DNA of 64,000 nt from Arthrobacter sp. ov118 (GCF_900116495.1 NZ_FPAY01000013.1:1-64000); one strand, 5' to 3'; shown: positions 38,862 through 47,773, counted from the stretch's first letter. The notes: generated by a model from the letters alone, not told the origin. Program-made: numbers and translations.

Positions 38862-41500
38862 GCGTGGACACGAACACGCCGACGGCGGCGCGCCGGGGTC
38901 CCGAGGACGCATCGTGGCTGGGGGTATGGCAGCAGGGCATGCGGCGGACGCTTGCACACTTCCGGGCCGTGCCCTTCACCCTGGCCGTCCTCGCGGCCTT
39001 CCTCGTGACCGGTGCCATCACGGGCAGCTTCCTCTCCGGGCCGCCGCAGGCCCTGCTGCCCCTCGCCTCCGTCAGCGCCCCGGGGCTGCGGGCAGGTCAC
39101 TGGTGGTCCCTGTTCACCTCCATGTTCTTCGCGACCAATCTGCTGGCCTACCTGGCAGCGTCCCTAATGATCCTGCTGCTGCTGGGCCTTGCCGAGCGGC
39201 ACCTGGGTACGCTGCGGACGGCTGTCTTCTACTTCGCGGGCCAGTTCGCGGCGGTAACGCTGTACCTGCTGGCCACGCAGACGGCGCGGTATCTCGGCGA
39301 CGGCTGGCTCGGCCTCATGGTCAATGCCCGGCTGATCGGGCCGTACGCCGCCGTCCTCGCCGTTGCCCTGGCCGCCGGCGGGCTGCTGCCCACGCTGTGG
39401 CAGCGGCGCCTGCGGACCGGCGTCGTGTCCGCGTCACTGCTGCTGGTCCTCTACGTCGGGCATCCCGAGACGGTGGTGGGGCTCACCGGGGCCCTCGCCG
39501 GCCTAGCCACGGGCTGGTGGATCCAGGACGACCGGGGGACCCTGCACCGCCACCGCTCAACGGGACGCGAAACGCGCAACCTGCTGGCTCTCACGGTTGC
39601 CATCTTTGCGGTGGGACCGATCCTCACGGCGGCGGTCAGCAGCCCCACCGGGCCGTTGGCGTTGTTGCGCGACGTCGTGTTGAATCCGCTGCCCACGCTG
39701 AGCCAGCTGGAGCAAAACTGCGGCGGGACCGTCGACGTCAGTTGCCTGGAGGCCGGCCGGGCCGGTTTCGCGGGCCCACTGGGCCTTGCGCTGGCAGTCG
39801 TCCCGGTGGTCCTGCTGCTGATCTGCGCGGACGGCATGCGGCAGGGACGCCGGTTGGCCCTGCGGATCGCCATCGCCGTCCAGCTCGGCGTGACGGCCCT
39901 GGCCGCAGTGTACCTGGCGCTGTTCGCCCGCATCCCGCACTACCCCAACCGGCCCCGGACGGCCGTCATGGGTTCGGGCTTTGTCCACGTGCTTCCGCTC
40001 GTGGCCGTGCCGCTGCTGCTGGTTCTGCTGCTGTGGTTCAACCGCCGGCAGTTCCGGGTGGAGACGGCGCCGCGGGCCCGGAAGATCCTGGGCCTGGTGG
40101 TCGGCGGTACCTGGCTGGCGCTCACCGGGGCCTATGCGGTGGCGTGGCTGGCCGCCGGCGGGATGGACCGTGACGGCGGAGTGCTGGGCCTGGCGGCCGA
40201 ACTCGCCCGGCAGTACCTGCCGCTGCCCATTCCGGGCTCCTACGGCCGCCTCTTCCAGAACCGGAACGCCGTCGAGGCCAGTCTGTTCGCCTTTGCCGGC
40301 ATCATCTTTTGGGGTGTTGCCCTGGCTGCCGTCTGGCTGGTCTTGCGGCGGCGGGTGCACGCCACCGGGCTGAACCGTACGGACGCCGGTTCCGGGGACC
40401 GCGATGCGGCCCGTGACCTGATCCGCCAGGGCGGCGACTCGCTGTCCTGGATGGCGCTCTGGGAACCCAACAAATACTGGTTCACGGCGGACCGGCGCGC
40501 CGGGGTCGCCTATCAGCAGCACGGCAACGTGGCCTTGACGCTCGCCGGCCCGTTTGGACCCGCGGCCCTGCGTGAGGAAGCCGCGGCAGGGTTCATGCGC
40601 TACTGCGCCGAGCACGCCCTGATCCCGTGCTTTTACTCGTGCACCGCCGAACTCTGGCCGATGTTCCGGGCCAGGGGTTTCCGCCGCGTGGCTGTGGCCC
40701 AGGAAACCAGGCTCGCCGTGCGCCAACTCGAATTCAAGGGCAAGGAATGGCAAAACGTCCGCACGGCCCTGAACCGCGCGGCCAAGACCGGCGTCGGCGT
40801 CGTGTGGGGACGCTACAGCGAATTCCCGGCCGCGCTGCGCGCCCAGCTCATCGAGGTCTCCGAAGACTGGGCGGCGCAAAAGCAGGTGCCGGAAATGGGG
40901 TTCACGCTGGGCGGCATTGACGAGCTCGACGACGACGAAGTGCTGTGCTGCCTGGCCATGGACGCCTCGGGACGGGTGCAGGGCGTCACGAGCTGGCTGC
41001 CCGTGTATGAGGACGGCCAGCTGGTCAGCTGGACCCTGGACTTCATGCGACGCCGCGGGGACGCCTTCCCTGGCGTCATGGAGTTCCTCATCGCTTCCGC
41101 CGTGCTCGAGCTCAAGCGCACGGTCGAGGTCATCTCCCTTTCCGGCTCGCCGCTGGCTAAGGAGGGCGCCGGGGACGACGCCGGGGACGGGGAAGCCGGT
41201 GGCGTGGCCGGGGACGGGGCGGCACGGGACAGCGCGGCCGGGGACGGCGCGGTAGCCGACGCCGGTCCGAACGGTCTGGCGGGAATCCTCGACGTGGTGG
41301 GCCGTGCCTTGGAACCCGTCTACGGCTTCCGCTCGCTGGCAACGTTCAAATCGCGCTTCAAACCCGACTACCGGACGCTCTACCTGTATTACCAGGATCC
41401 GCTGCAACTGCCCGCGATGGGCCGGGCCCTGAGCCGGGCGTATCTTCCCGGCCTGTCCGTCCGGCAGAGCGCGCGTCTGTTGCGAACGCTGGTGCGGTAG
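38858..41500 (+). CDS. Rhomboid-like membrane domain fused to DUF2156 (MprF-type aminoacyl-lipid synthase)
   Basis: An 880-residue protein. The N-terminal ~200 residues resemble a rhomboid fold (HWWSLFTSMFFATNLLAYL) but the usual GxSG serine reads IGPYAA and no histidine is found in the last helix of that fold, so protease activity is unlikely. More helices follow to about 510, then a DUF2156/GNAT-like domain (LSWMALWEPNKYWF, GFRRVAVAQETR, LSGSPLAKEG) as in lysyl/alanyl-phosphatidylglycerol synthases. An Ala/Gly/Asp repeat loop interrupts it near 770-800. ATG overlaps the esterase stop; an upstream in-frame ATG at 38789 lies inside the esterase and is rejected. Confidence 0.85.
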   Translation: MSVDTNTPTAARRGPEDASWLGVWQQGMRRTLAHFRAVPFTLAVLAAFLVTGAITGSFLSGPPQALLPLASVSAPGLRAGHWWSLFTSMFFATNLLAYLAASLMILLLLGLAERHLGTLRTAVFYFAGQFAAVTLYLLATQTARYLGDGWLGLMVNARLIGPYAAVLAVALAAGGLLPTLWQRRLRTGVVSASLLLVLYVGHPETVVGLTGALAGLATGWWIQDDRGTLHRHRSTGRETRNLLALTVAIFAVGPILTAAVSSPTGPLALLRDVVLNPLPTLSQLEQNCGGTVDVSCLEAGRAGFAGPLGLALAVVPVVLLLICADGMRQGRRLALRIAIAVQLGVTALAAVYLALFARIPHYPNRPRTAVMGSGFVHVLPLVAVPLLLVLLLWFNRRQFRVETAPRARKILGLVVGGTWLALTGAYAVAWLAAGGMDRDGGVLGLAAELARQYLPLPIPGSYGRLFQNRNAVEASLFAFAGIIFWGVALAAVWLVLRRRVHATGLNRTDAGSGDRDAARDLIRQGGDSLSWMALWEPNKYWFTADRRAGVAYQQHGNVALTLAGPFGPAALREEAAAGFMRYCAEHALIPCFYSCTAELWPMFRARGFRRVAVAQETRLAVRQLEFKGKEWQNVRTALNRAAKTGVGVVWGRYSEFPAALRAQLIEVSEDWAAQKQVPEMGFTLGGIDELDDDEVLCCLAMDASGRVQGVTSWLPVYEDGQLVSWTLDFMRRRGDAFPGVMEFLIASAVLELKRTVEVISLSGSPLAKEGAGDDAGDGEAGGVAGDGAARDSAAGDGAVADAGPNGLAGILDVVGRALEPVYGFRSLATFKSRFKPDYRTLYLYYQDPLQLPAMGRALSRAYLPGLSVRQSARLLRTLVR

Positions 41501-41586
41501 GCAGGCAATGCAGTTGGGCCTCTGCGCCCGCGCTGCCGGACAATTCCGCAGAACAATGTGGCCCAACAATGCGGTTGCGCATAGAT

Positions 41587-41634
41587 GTAAACGCCCTGGA
41601 CTGTAAACGCGCTGGACTGTAAACGCGCTGTGGG
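41587..41634. repeat. 16-base tandem repeat, three copies
   Basis: TGTAAACGCSCTGGAC starts at 41587, 41603 and 41619, the third copy being imperfect at the end. It lies between convergent genes. No function is evident. Confidence 0.6.
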
Positions 41635-41676
41635 ACGGTAAAAGCAGCTGAGTGGGAAACCCCGTCCCGCAATGCA

Positions 41677-41714
41677 AAAAATGATCCCCGGCACAAATGC
41701 CGGGGATCATTTTT
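41677..41714. terminator. Bidirectional intrinsic terminator
   Basis: Perfect 17-bp arms (41677-41693 with 41698-41714), loop CAAA, with A-run on one side and T-run on the other. It serves the plus-strand operon tail and the minus-strand cspA. Confidence 0.88.
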
Positions 41715-41748
41715 ACCGGAAATGCACTTGGCAGTTCCTGGCGGGAGA

Positions 41749-41952
41749 CTAGACCAGCGTCACGCCGGTAGCCTGGGGGCCCTTGGCGCCCTGGCCGATC
41801 TCGAACTGAACGCGCTGGTTCTCATCGAGAGTCTTGAAGCCGCCGGTCTGGATCTCGGAGTAGTGAACGAAGACGTCACCGTCGGAGTCATCCGGGGTGA
41901 TGAAGCCGAAGCCCTTTTCTGCGTTGAACCACTTCACGGTTCCCTGTGCCAT
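41749..41952 (-). CDS. cspA: Cold-shock protein (CspA family)
   Basis: A 67-residue OB-fold RNA/DNA chaperone. RNP1 is KGFGFITP and RNP2 VFVHYSEIQ. AGGAG six bases before the ATG. The 300 bases upstream hold no gene and probably include a long leader. Confidence 0.96.
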   Translation of the reverse strand: MAQGTVKWFNAEKGFGFITPDDSDGDVFVHYSEIQTGGFKTLDENQRVQFEIGQGAKGPQATGVTLV

Positions 41953-42252
41953 TTGTTTCTCCTCATTGTGGATCTTGAATAAGTCCGGTGCACTTCACAC
42001 CGGACTTTGGTCACTCTGCGAGAAGAACCTTGGCTTCGGTCCGGATTCACGGGCCTTGGCGGCGGGAGCTTCACGCTCGCAACATGTCTTGCGAGCATGA
42101 AAAAACACCTACACAAAGACTTGTATAAGAATTTCATGTCACCTGCGTCAGGTCAACGGGCGCAAGCGAGAATTGCATAAAATTTGTGCAAAGAACTGCT
42201 GAACGCGAATCATCCGCCCGGGAATGCGTCCCGGAGCAGGCCGGAGTCCGGC
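41953..42252 (-). promoter_or_regulatory. Long upstream region of cspA
   Basis: No gene is seen in these 300 bases; one minus-strand frame here is a chance reading. TTGACC (42156-42151) and TTATAC (42128-42123) on the minus strand are spaced 22 bases, too far for a standard promoter, but transcription from near 42115 would give a ~165-base leader like those that control csp mRNA folding at low temperature. The region is more AT-rich than its surroundings. Confidence 0.4.
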
Positions 42253-42948
42253 CTAGAAGAGTCTGGACTCGCTGTCGTCAACGCCGCGCATGGCGTCGTA
42301 GTCCAAGGTGACGCAGTCGATTCCGCGGTCCTTGGCGAGGACCTTAGCCTGCGGCTTGATCTGCTGGGCCGCGAAGATTCCCCGGACCGGTGCCAGCAGC
42401 GGATCCCGGTTCAGCAGTTCCAGGTACCGCGTGAGCTGTTCGACGCCGTCAATGTCGCCGCGCCGCTTGAGCTCAATGGCCACGGTGGTGCCGTCGGCGT
42501 CCCTGGCCAGAATGTCCACGGGGCCGATCGCGGTGAAGTACTCGCGGCGGATCAGCGAGAAACCGGTGCCGAGCAGCTCGATTTGGGCCGCCAGAAGACG
42601 CTGGAGGTCCGCCTCGACGCCGTCCTTGATCAGGCCAGGGTCCTGGCCCAGTTCGTGGGAGGTGTCGTGCAGCTGCTCGTGGATGTTGATGATCAGCCGG
42701 TCGTCGGTCTTGGCGGACTGGACCGTCCACTGCTCGATCACGCCGATCTCGACGTCGACCTCTTCCGGCGTGGACACCCGCAGCGACGCCGGGGGACTCA
42801 TCCAGTTCAGCGGCTTGTAGGATCCGCCGTCGGAATGGACCAGGACGGAGCCGTCAGCCTTGACGAGCAGTAACCGGGTGGCCAGAGGGAGGTGGGCTTT
42901 GAGGCGGCCGACGTAATCGACGGAGCAACGGGCTATGACTAAACGCAC
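42253..42948 (-). CDS. nucS: Mismatch-specific endonuclease NucS/EndoMS
   Basis: A 231-residue nuclease that cuts mismatched DNA in the non-MutS/MutL repair pathway of actinobacteria. The C-terminal PD-(D/E)xK site is seen as D145 (IGPVDILARD), E159-x-K161 (AIELKRRGD) and Q171. The N-terminal domain starts VRLVIARCSVDYVGRLKAHL. The start is GTG 42948, with TAGAGT seven bases upstream; the frame is open much further upstream only because of high G+C. Confidence 0.94.
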   Translation of the reverse strand: MRLVIARCSVDYVGRLKAHLPLATRLLLVKADGSVLVHSDGGSYKPLNWMSPPASLRVSTPEEVDVEIGVIEQWTVQSAKTDDRLIINIHEQLHDTSHELGQDPGLIKDGVEADLQRLLAAQIELLGTGFSLIRREYFTAIGPVDILARDADGTTVAIELKRRGDIDGVEQLTRYLELLNRDPLLAPVRGIFAAQQIKPQAKVLAKDRGIDCVTLDYDAMRGVDDSESRLF

Positions 42949-42955
42949 CCGGTCT

Positions 42956-42961
42956 ACTCTA
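42956..42961 (-). promoter_or_regulatory. Candidate leaderless -10 box (TAGAGT) for nucS
   Basis: Read on the minus strand, TAGAGT is followed by seven bases and then GTG 42948. No ribosome binding site. Confidence 0.45.
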
Positions 42962-43013
42962 CCTGCCGCCAGCCGGCGGGGCCGGGGCGAGTGAAGAGGC
43001 GGCCGGGCTGGGG

Positions 43014-43019
43014 CAGAAT
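43014..43019 (+). promoter_or_regulatory. Possible leaderless -10 box (CAGAAT) for the 43026 gene
   Basis: CAGAAT lies six bases before ATG 43026, matching the spacing of other leaderless boxes here but with C in place of the first T. Confidence 0.3.
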
Positions 43020-43025
43020 GGAAGC

Positions 43026-43373
43026 ATGCCCCGTTCCAACCGACCCCGCCGCGCTGCTTCGGGGAAGAGTGCTGCTTCTGGAAAGAAGGCGTACGGAGCG
43101 AACCAGGGGCCGGAGCTCGATCTGGAACGAGCCCGCTCAGGCTTCGCCCGCCGGGAGAGCGCGCCGGACGGTGAATGGATGGTCCGCTCCATGACCGCCA
43201 GCCGTGCGGAGAAGACCTACATCTGCCCCGGCTGCTCCACGGCCGTGCTGCCGGGCATCGCCCACTTGGTGGTCTGGTCCGAGGACCATCTCTTTGGTGC
43301 TGCCGCTGGCCTAGCGGAGCGCCGCCACTGGCACACCAACTGCTGGACCACACGGACGTACCGGTATCGCTAG
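43026..43373 (+). CDS. Conserved zinc-finger-like protein
   Basis: A 115-residue basic protein known widely in actinobacteria without a firm role. After a Lys/Arg/Ser start it carries YICPGCSTAV, a HLVVWSED segment and RRHWHTNCW, so Cys and His residues could bind zinc. Some relatives are labelled ATP/GTP-binding without a P-loop; none is seen here. It is divergent from nucS. Confidence 0.7.
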   Translation: MPRSNRPRRAASGKSAASGKKAYGANQGPELDLERARSGFARRESAPDGEWMVRSMTASRAEKTYICPGCSTAVLPGIAHLVVWSEDHLFGAAAGLAERRHWHTNCWTTRTYRYR

Positions 43374-43409
43374 CCGGTTCCGCTGGCCGGTTTCGCTGGT
43401 CGGTTTCGC

Positions 43410-43415
43410 TAAGGT
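43410..43415 (+). promoter_or_regulatory. Candidate leaderless -10 box (TAAGGT)
   Basis: TAAGGT is followed by seven bases and ATG 43423. It supports that start over the GTG at 43414. Confidence 0.4.
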
Positions 43416-43422
43416 GGACAGC

Positions 43423-44262
43423 ATGACTTTTGATCCCGCGTCGTACGTCTTCACCCAGCCGTCCGCGCCGACCGCCATCCGCGCTTCCACCATCCTGCCG
43501 GCCCGCCGCGAGAACGTCGACCTGCGCACCTCGGACGGGCACCGGCTGGTGGGCGAACTGGCGGTCCCCGAATCCGGGGAGATCAAGGCGACCCTCATCA
43601 CCTTGCACCCGCTGCCGACGCACGGCGGCTTCATGGATTCGCATGTCTACCGCAAGGCCTCCTACCGGCTGCCGGCCCTCGCCGGGGTCGCGGTGCTGCG
43701 CTTCAACACCCGCGGCACCTCCTCGCCGCGGGGTGTCAGCGGGGGATCCTTCGAGGAAGGGATCGGGGAGCGCCTCGACGTCGAGGCCGCGGTGCGGTTC
43801 GCCGTGGACCGCGGCCTGCCGAACCGGTGGCTGGTGGGCTGGTCCTTCGGCACGGAACTTGCACTTATGTACGGCGCCACGGAACCGGTGACCTCCGAGA
43901 TCGAGGGCGCTGTTCTGCTCTCGCCTCCGCTGCACCGGGCCACGGACGCGCATTTGATGCAATGGGCCACGGCAGGCAAGCCGCTGAAGGTGCTGGTCCC
44001 CGAGCACGATGACTACCTGCAGCCGGCCGCCGCGGCGGAACGGTTCGCCATCGTGCCCCAAGCGCAGGTAATCGGCGTCGACGGCGCCAAGCATCTGTGG
44101 GTGGGGGAGAAGTACGCCGGACGGGTGCTCAACGAGATCGTGGACGAGGTCATTCCAGGCGGCGTTGGTGGCCCTGTAGGCGTTGCCGGTGGTGTTGGGA
44201 GTGGCGCCGGAACTGCCCTGCCGCAGGAATGGGACGGACCGGTCGCCACGGCCCACGCCTGA
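43423..44262 (+). CDS. Alpha/beta-hydrolase
   Basis: A 279-residue soluble hydrolase. The nucleophile elbow is GWSFGTELAL; the oxyanion region THPLPTHGG and NTRGTSSPRG resemble the dienelactone-hydrolase/YheT-like group; D (PEHDDYLQ) and H (GAKHLW) complete a likely triad. The last ~25 residues are a Gly/Val tail. Substrate unknown. Confidence 0.85.
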   Translation: MTFDPASYVFTQPSAPTAIRASTILPARRENVDLRTSDGHRLVGELAVPESGEIKATLITLHPLPTHGGFMDSHVYRKASYRLPALAGVAVLRFNTRGTSSPRGVSGGSFEEGIGERLDVEAAVRFAVDRGLPNRWLVGWSFGTELALMYGATEPVTSEIEGAVLLSPPLHRATDAHLMQWATAGKPLKVLVPEHDDYLQPAAAAERFAIVPQAQVIGVDGAKHLWVGEKYAGRVLNEIVDEVIPGGVGGPVGVAGGVGSGAGTALPQEWDGPVATAHA

Positions 44263-44287
44263 GGAAACCGCGCCGGTTCCGGAAATC

Positions 44288-44347
44288 CGCACCGAAATAG
44301 GACAGCCGCACCGTGGATCCACGGTGCGGCTGTCCTATTTCGGTGCG
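44288..44347. terminator. 60-base perfect palindrome between convergent genes
   Basis: Both 30-base arms match perfectly around a GGATCC centre, so it can form a very stable hairpin. TTTCGGTGCGAAA at its right end is repeated at 44357-44369. It lies between the hydrolase and the transporter stops, and could act as a bidirectional terminator although the flanking T-runs are short. Confidence 0.6.
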
Positions 44348-44374
44348 AAATCCGGCTTTCGGTGCGAAAACCCG

Positions 44375-45673
44375 TCAGCGGCTGTCCTGCCGGGCGATGA
44401 AGATTTCCTTGACCAGCAGCAGGACCGCCGCGGCTGTGGGGATGGCGATCAGGGCTCCGAGCACACCAAGCAGGCTGCCGCCGGCGATGACCGAAATGAC
44501 GGCGACGGCCCCGGGCACCGCCACTGCCTTTTGCATGATTCGAGGTGAGATGAAGTAGGCCTCGAACTGGAGGTAGGCAAAGTAGCAGATGGCGAAGATT
44601 AGTGCCGTCTGCCAGCCGGCGGACAGGGCCACGAGGGTGACGAGGAATCCGGCGATCATGCCGCCCACGAGCGGGATGAAGGCGAGCAGGGCCACGACGA
44701 ACGCCAGCAGCGTGCCGTACGGCACCCCGATGATCGACATCACGATGAAGGCGAACGTGGCGTTCAGCAGTGCCACGGCGGCCTGGCCGATCACGTAGTT
44801 GCCCACCGAGCTGGTGATTTCCTCGGACAGGGCGGCAACCCGGGTCCGGCGCGAGCGTGGCGCCAGCCGGTAGCCCCACTTCTTCATCGAGGGAAGGGCG
44901 CCCAGGAAGTACAGGCTCAGGACAAGCACGATCAGAGCGCCGAACAACCCGTTGGCCACGGTGGAGCCGAAGCCCACAACCCCGCCGAAGATGCCGCTTA
45001 TGGCTTCCTGGTTGTTGACGAACTTCGTGAGCTCCTGGGCGATGCGGTCCCGTATGCCGAACTGCCTGTCAACGTTCCGGAAGAAATCGGAGTCAATGAA
45101 GTTCTGGACCCACTGCGGCGCCTGCTGCACCACCTGCGTGACCTGCTGCACAATCGTCGGGATGAGGGTGGCGAAGAATGCGGCCACTGCCAGTGCCAGG
45201 GTGGAGACCGCCATGAGAATGCCGGCCGACCTAGGGACATTCTTGCCTTCGAGCCAGCGCACCACCGGGTCCAGCCCCAGGGTGATGAAGAGCGCCGTGA
45301 GGATCCACAGGAGCAGCTGCGTCGTGTTCGAGCCGATCCAGTAAACCAGCAGCGCGAAGCCGACGCCGACGGTGCCCATGAAGCCCATATACAGCGGGTG
45401 CTGGGCGGACATCCGCGGTCCGGGGCTGCCGAAGCGGGCCCCGGTCCCGTCCTCGGCCTCCGGACCGGCCTCGGCCTCATGGTCGGGCGGCATTTCGAAG
45501 CGAAGCCGGGGCTGGGCTCCGGGAATTGGCTGGCGCAGGCGGCGGGCCACGGACACGAGCAGGCTGGCGGCGGCCGCCCGGGGGCTCGGGACGGTCTGGG
45601 GGCGGCGTTCCTGGCTGCCGGATTCTTGGGCTTCATCCGATCCGGCGGAGGACGAATCCGTATGTTCAGTCAC
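44375..45673 (-). CDS. AI-2E family transporter
   Basis: A 432-residue membrane protein with about eight helices starting near residue 95; the first ~90 residues are a charged, Pro-rich cytoplasmic extension. Typical late segments are FIPLVGGMIAGF and LIAIPTAAAVLLLV. The family (PerM/YdiK/TqsA) exports various small molecules; the AI-2 label should not be read as function. The GTG start is preceded by an AT-rich stretch with AAGGG. Confidence 0.88.
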   Translation of the reverse strand: MTEHTDSSSAGSDEAQESGSQERRPQTVPSPRAAAASLLVSVARRLRQPIPGAQPRLRFEMPPDHEAEAGPEAEDGTGARFGSPGPRMSAQHPLYMGFMGTVGVGFALLVYWIGSNTTQLLLWILTALFITLGLDPVVRWLEGKNVPRSAGILMAVSTLALAVAAFFATLIPTIVQQVTQVVQQAPQWVQNFIDSDFFRNVDRQFGIRDRIAQELTKFVNNQEAISGIFGGVVGFGSTVANGLFGALIVLVLSLYFLGALPSMKKWGYRLAPRSRRTRVAALSEEITSSVGNYVIGQAAVALLNATFAFIVMSIIGVPYGTLLAFVVALLAFIPLVGGMIAGFLVTLVALSAGWQTALIFAICYFAYLQFEAYFISPRIMQKAVAVPGAVAVISVIAGGSLLGVLGALIAIPTAAAVLLLVKEIFIARQDSR

Positions 45674-45881
45674 TGCGTTTAAATGCCCTTAATTCTCTGT
45701 GGCGCCAGGCAGGCGGCCCTAGTGTGATGATCACCGCAAACACTATCAGCAGGCTTGTCAACACAAGGGTCGGGGGCCGCGGCGGCCCCCTCGGACGCGG
45801 GGGGACCGGGCCGCCGATCTGACTCAGGGGTAACAGAATGGTTACTATTGAAGCTAAGTGTCCGCTGATGATAGGTGTATT

Positions 45882-47717
45882 TTGCGTTTCAAGACTGCAG
45901 TCGCCCTGGTGCTGCTCGGCCTCCTGACACTGCTGGCCGGAATTGGCCAGAAGACTTTTTGGGCTCCTCCAGAGACAATCACGGCCACCGCTCCCGCGGG
46001 GACTGCCGCGCCGCTGACCGTCTTCGACGAGAAGCTGAGGACGCTTCACCCCGGGACCGTGCAGATCAACGTCAAGGGTGAAGGCAGCTTCATGCTGGCC
46101 GCGGGCCGGCCGGACGACGTCGACGCCTGGGTGGCGAAGACGGCGCACAACACCGTTGCCGGAGTCTCAGACGACGGCAAGGCCCTGCAGTTGACGCATA
46201 CCGACGGCGAAGCCACCGCGCCCTCACCCGCCGGGTCCGATCTTTGGGTCACCACCGAGAACGCCAGCGGTGAAATGAACTACTCCTGGAACGCGCCGGC
46301 CGACGGCGACTGGTCCCTCCTGCTGGCAACTGACGGCACTAAGCCCGCCCCGAGCTCCATCACGATGACGTTCCCCAACGACACCTCCACGCCCTGGGCC
46401 ATTCCGCTGATGGTGCTTGGCGGCCTGCTGATCATCGCCGGCGGCGCGTTGCTGGTCCTCAAGCCCAAGTCCGGCAGCCGGGCAGGCGGCGGGGGCAGCA
46501 GCATCTTCGCCCGCCGCGGCCAGGCCAAGGCGGCCGCAGCACAGGACACGGCAGCACAGGACACGGCATCACAGCCCGTAGCGCCGCAGTCCGCAGCGCC
46601 GGAGAAGTCCGCCCCCGGGAAGGCCACTCCCGAGCCGTTCAAGGGCGCCATGAGGGCGCGCCGTTCCGGCATCGTCGTGGCCGTTTTGACCGCAGCCGCC
46701 GTCGGCGGCACCTCCGTGGCGGCCCAAGCCAGCCAAACGCCCGCGCCGTCGCCGAGCGCCAGCGCACCGGCCTCCAGCGCCCCGGCCTCCGGCAGCGCGA
46801 CCCCCGGCACTGCCGGCCAGGACCAGGCCGGTGAAGCACCGGTGCTGTTGGATGCCCAGTTCCGCCGCGTCCTGGAACAGGTTGCCAGTGCTGTCGATGC
46901 CGGAGACGCGGCCAAGGACGCCGCCAAACTGAAGCCGCGCGTGGCACAGTCCGAGCTCGAGGTGCGCACGCAGAACTACAAGGTCCGCTCACGGGTCGGC
47001 TCCTACGAGGCCCGCATGCCTGTCCGCTCCACGAAACTGCTGACCACGGTGGTCACCAACCAGCGCAGCTGGCCCCGCTCCGTCCTGGCCGTGACGCAGG
47101 GCGAGGGCAACGTCGTGCCGCAGCTGCTGACCCTGACCCAGGCTTCCGCGCGGGAAAACTACAAGCTCGTCAGCACCACGCCGCTGCAGCCCGGCGCCAC
47201 GTTCCCGTCGATCGGGCGGGACGGCACACAGACCCTGGCCCCCTCGGACAAGTCCGGACTCCTGTACAGCGGTGAGGAAGCGCTCGCCGGGCTCGGTGAC
47301 CGCCTGACCAAGGCCGACTCCACCTTCAAGGACAAGCTCGTTGAAGGCAAGTCGTCCCCGTACATCGCCGACACCCTCGCGTACCAGGCTGACGTCGTGA
47401 AATCGGGCGTCAACGGCACCTTTGCCTTCACGCACAAGGTGGCTGCCGACAATACTGTCGTGTTCCGGACGGCCGACGGCGGAGCGCTGGTCCTGGGCCG
47501 CCTGAACTTCGCGTTCGACGGCACCCCGAAGGCGGCCGGCGATAAGCTCACGATCGGCGAGGACGCAGCCGCCCTTGCCGGCGGCAAGGAGACCGGCACC
47601 GGCATGGTGCTCAACTTCGCCGAGTCCGTGGCCGTCTACGTCCCGCCGACCGGCTCCACGGATCCGATGAAGCTCGTGGCCGCCACCCGTGGCCTGGTCG
47701 GGGCGGCTTTCAAGTAG
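45882..47717 (+). CDS. Large membrane protein of unknown function
   Basis: A 611-residue protein. One helix at about 5-21, an extracytoplasmic region to ~170, a second helix at 172-194, a low-complexity cytoplasmic linker with a duplicated AQDTA, a third hydrophobic segment at 264-282, then a Ser/Pro/Ala linker and an external C-terminal domain (~320-611) rich in Val, Thr and Ser. I do not recognise the domain. The start is TTG 45882 with AGG upstream and similarity to signal-anchor starts; a GTG 24 bases earlier adds charged residues. Surface exposure is inferred. Confidence 0.7.
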   Translation: MRFKTAVALVLLGLLTLLAGIGQKTFWAPPETITATAPAGTAAPLTVFDEKLRTLHPGTVQINVKGEGSFMLAAGRPDDVDAWVAKTAHNTVAGVSDDGKALQLTHTDGEATAPSPAGSDLWVTTENASGEMNYSWNAPADGDWSLLLATDGTKPAPSSITMTFPNDTSTPWAIPLMVLGGLLIIAGGALLVLKPKSGSRAGGGGSSIFARRGQAKAAAAQDTAAQDTASQPVAPQSAAPEKSAPGKATPEPFKGAMRARRSGIVVAVLTAAAVGGTSVAAQASQTPAPSPSASAPASSAPASGSATPGTAGQDQAGEAPVLLDAQFRRVLEQVASAVDAGDAAKDAAKLKPRVAQSELEVRTQNYKVRSRVGSYEARMPVRSTKLLTTVVTNQRSWPRSVLAVTQGEGNVVPQLLTLTQASARENYKLVSTTPLQPGATFPSIGRDGTQTLAPSDKSGLLYSGEEALAGLGDRLTKADSTFKDKLVEGKSSPYIADTLAYQADVVKSGVNGTFAFTHKVAADNTVVFRTADGGALVLGRLNFAFDGTPKAAGDKLTIGEDAAALAGGKETGTGMVLNFAESVAVYVPPTGSTDPMKLVAATRGLVGAAFK

Positions 47718-47761
47718 CCGCCCGCGGCGCCTGGGGTGGCGCCGGGGCGGGCTTCAATGGC

Positions 47762-47767
47762 TAGAGT
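47762..47767 (+). promoter_or_regulatory. Candidate leaderless -10 box (TAGAGT)
   Basis: TAGAGT is followed by six bases (GGTGCT) and ATG 47774. Confidence 0.5.
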
Positions 47768-47773
47768 GGTGCT

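Noticed and set aside
39557..41710. 717-codon minus-strand frame opposite the MprF-type gene
   Set aside because: Antisense shadow with Gly/Val/Arg-rich composition and no start signals.
41934..42137. 67-codon minus-strand frame upstream of cspA
   Set aside because: It overlaps the cspA ribosome binding site and start in another frame and has no motif.
42123..42156. TTGACC/TTATAC as a standard cspA promoter
   Set aside because: The 22-base spacing is too long for a normal -35/-10 pair; kept only as a note in the leader entry.
42949..44322. Upstream extension of the nucS frame to 689 residues
   Set aside because: NucS is complete from GTG 42948; the extension is antisense to two real genes.
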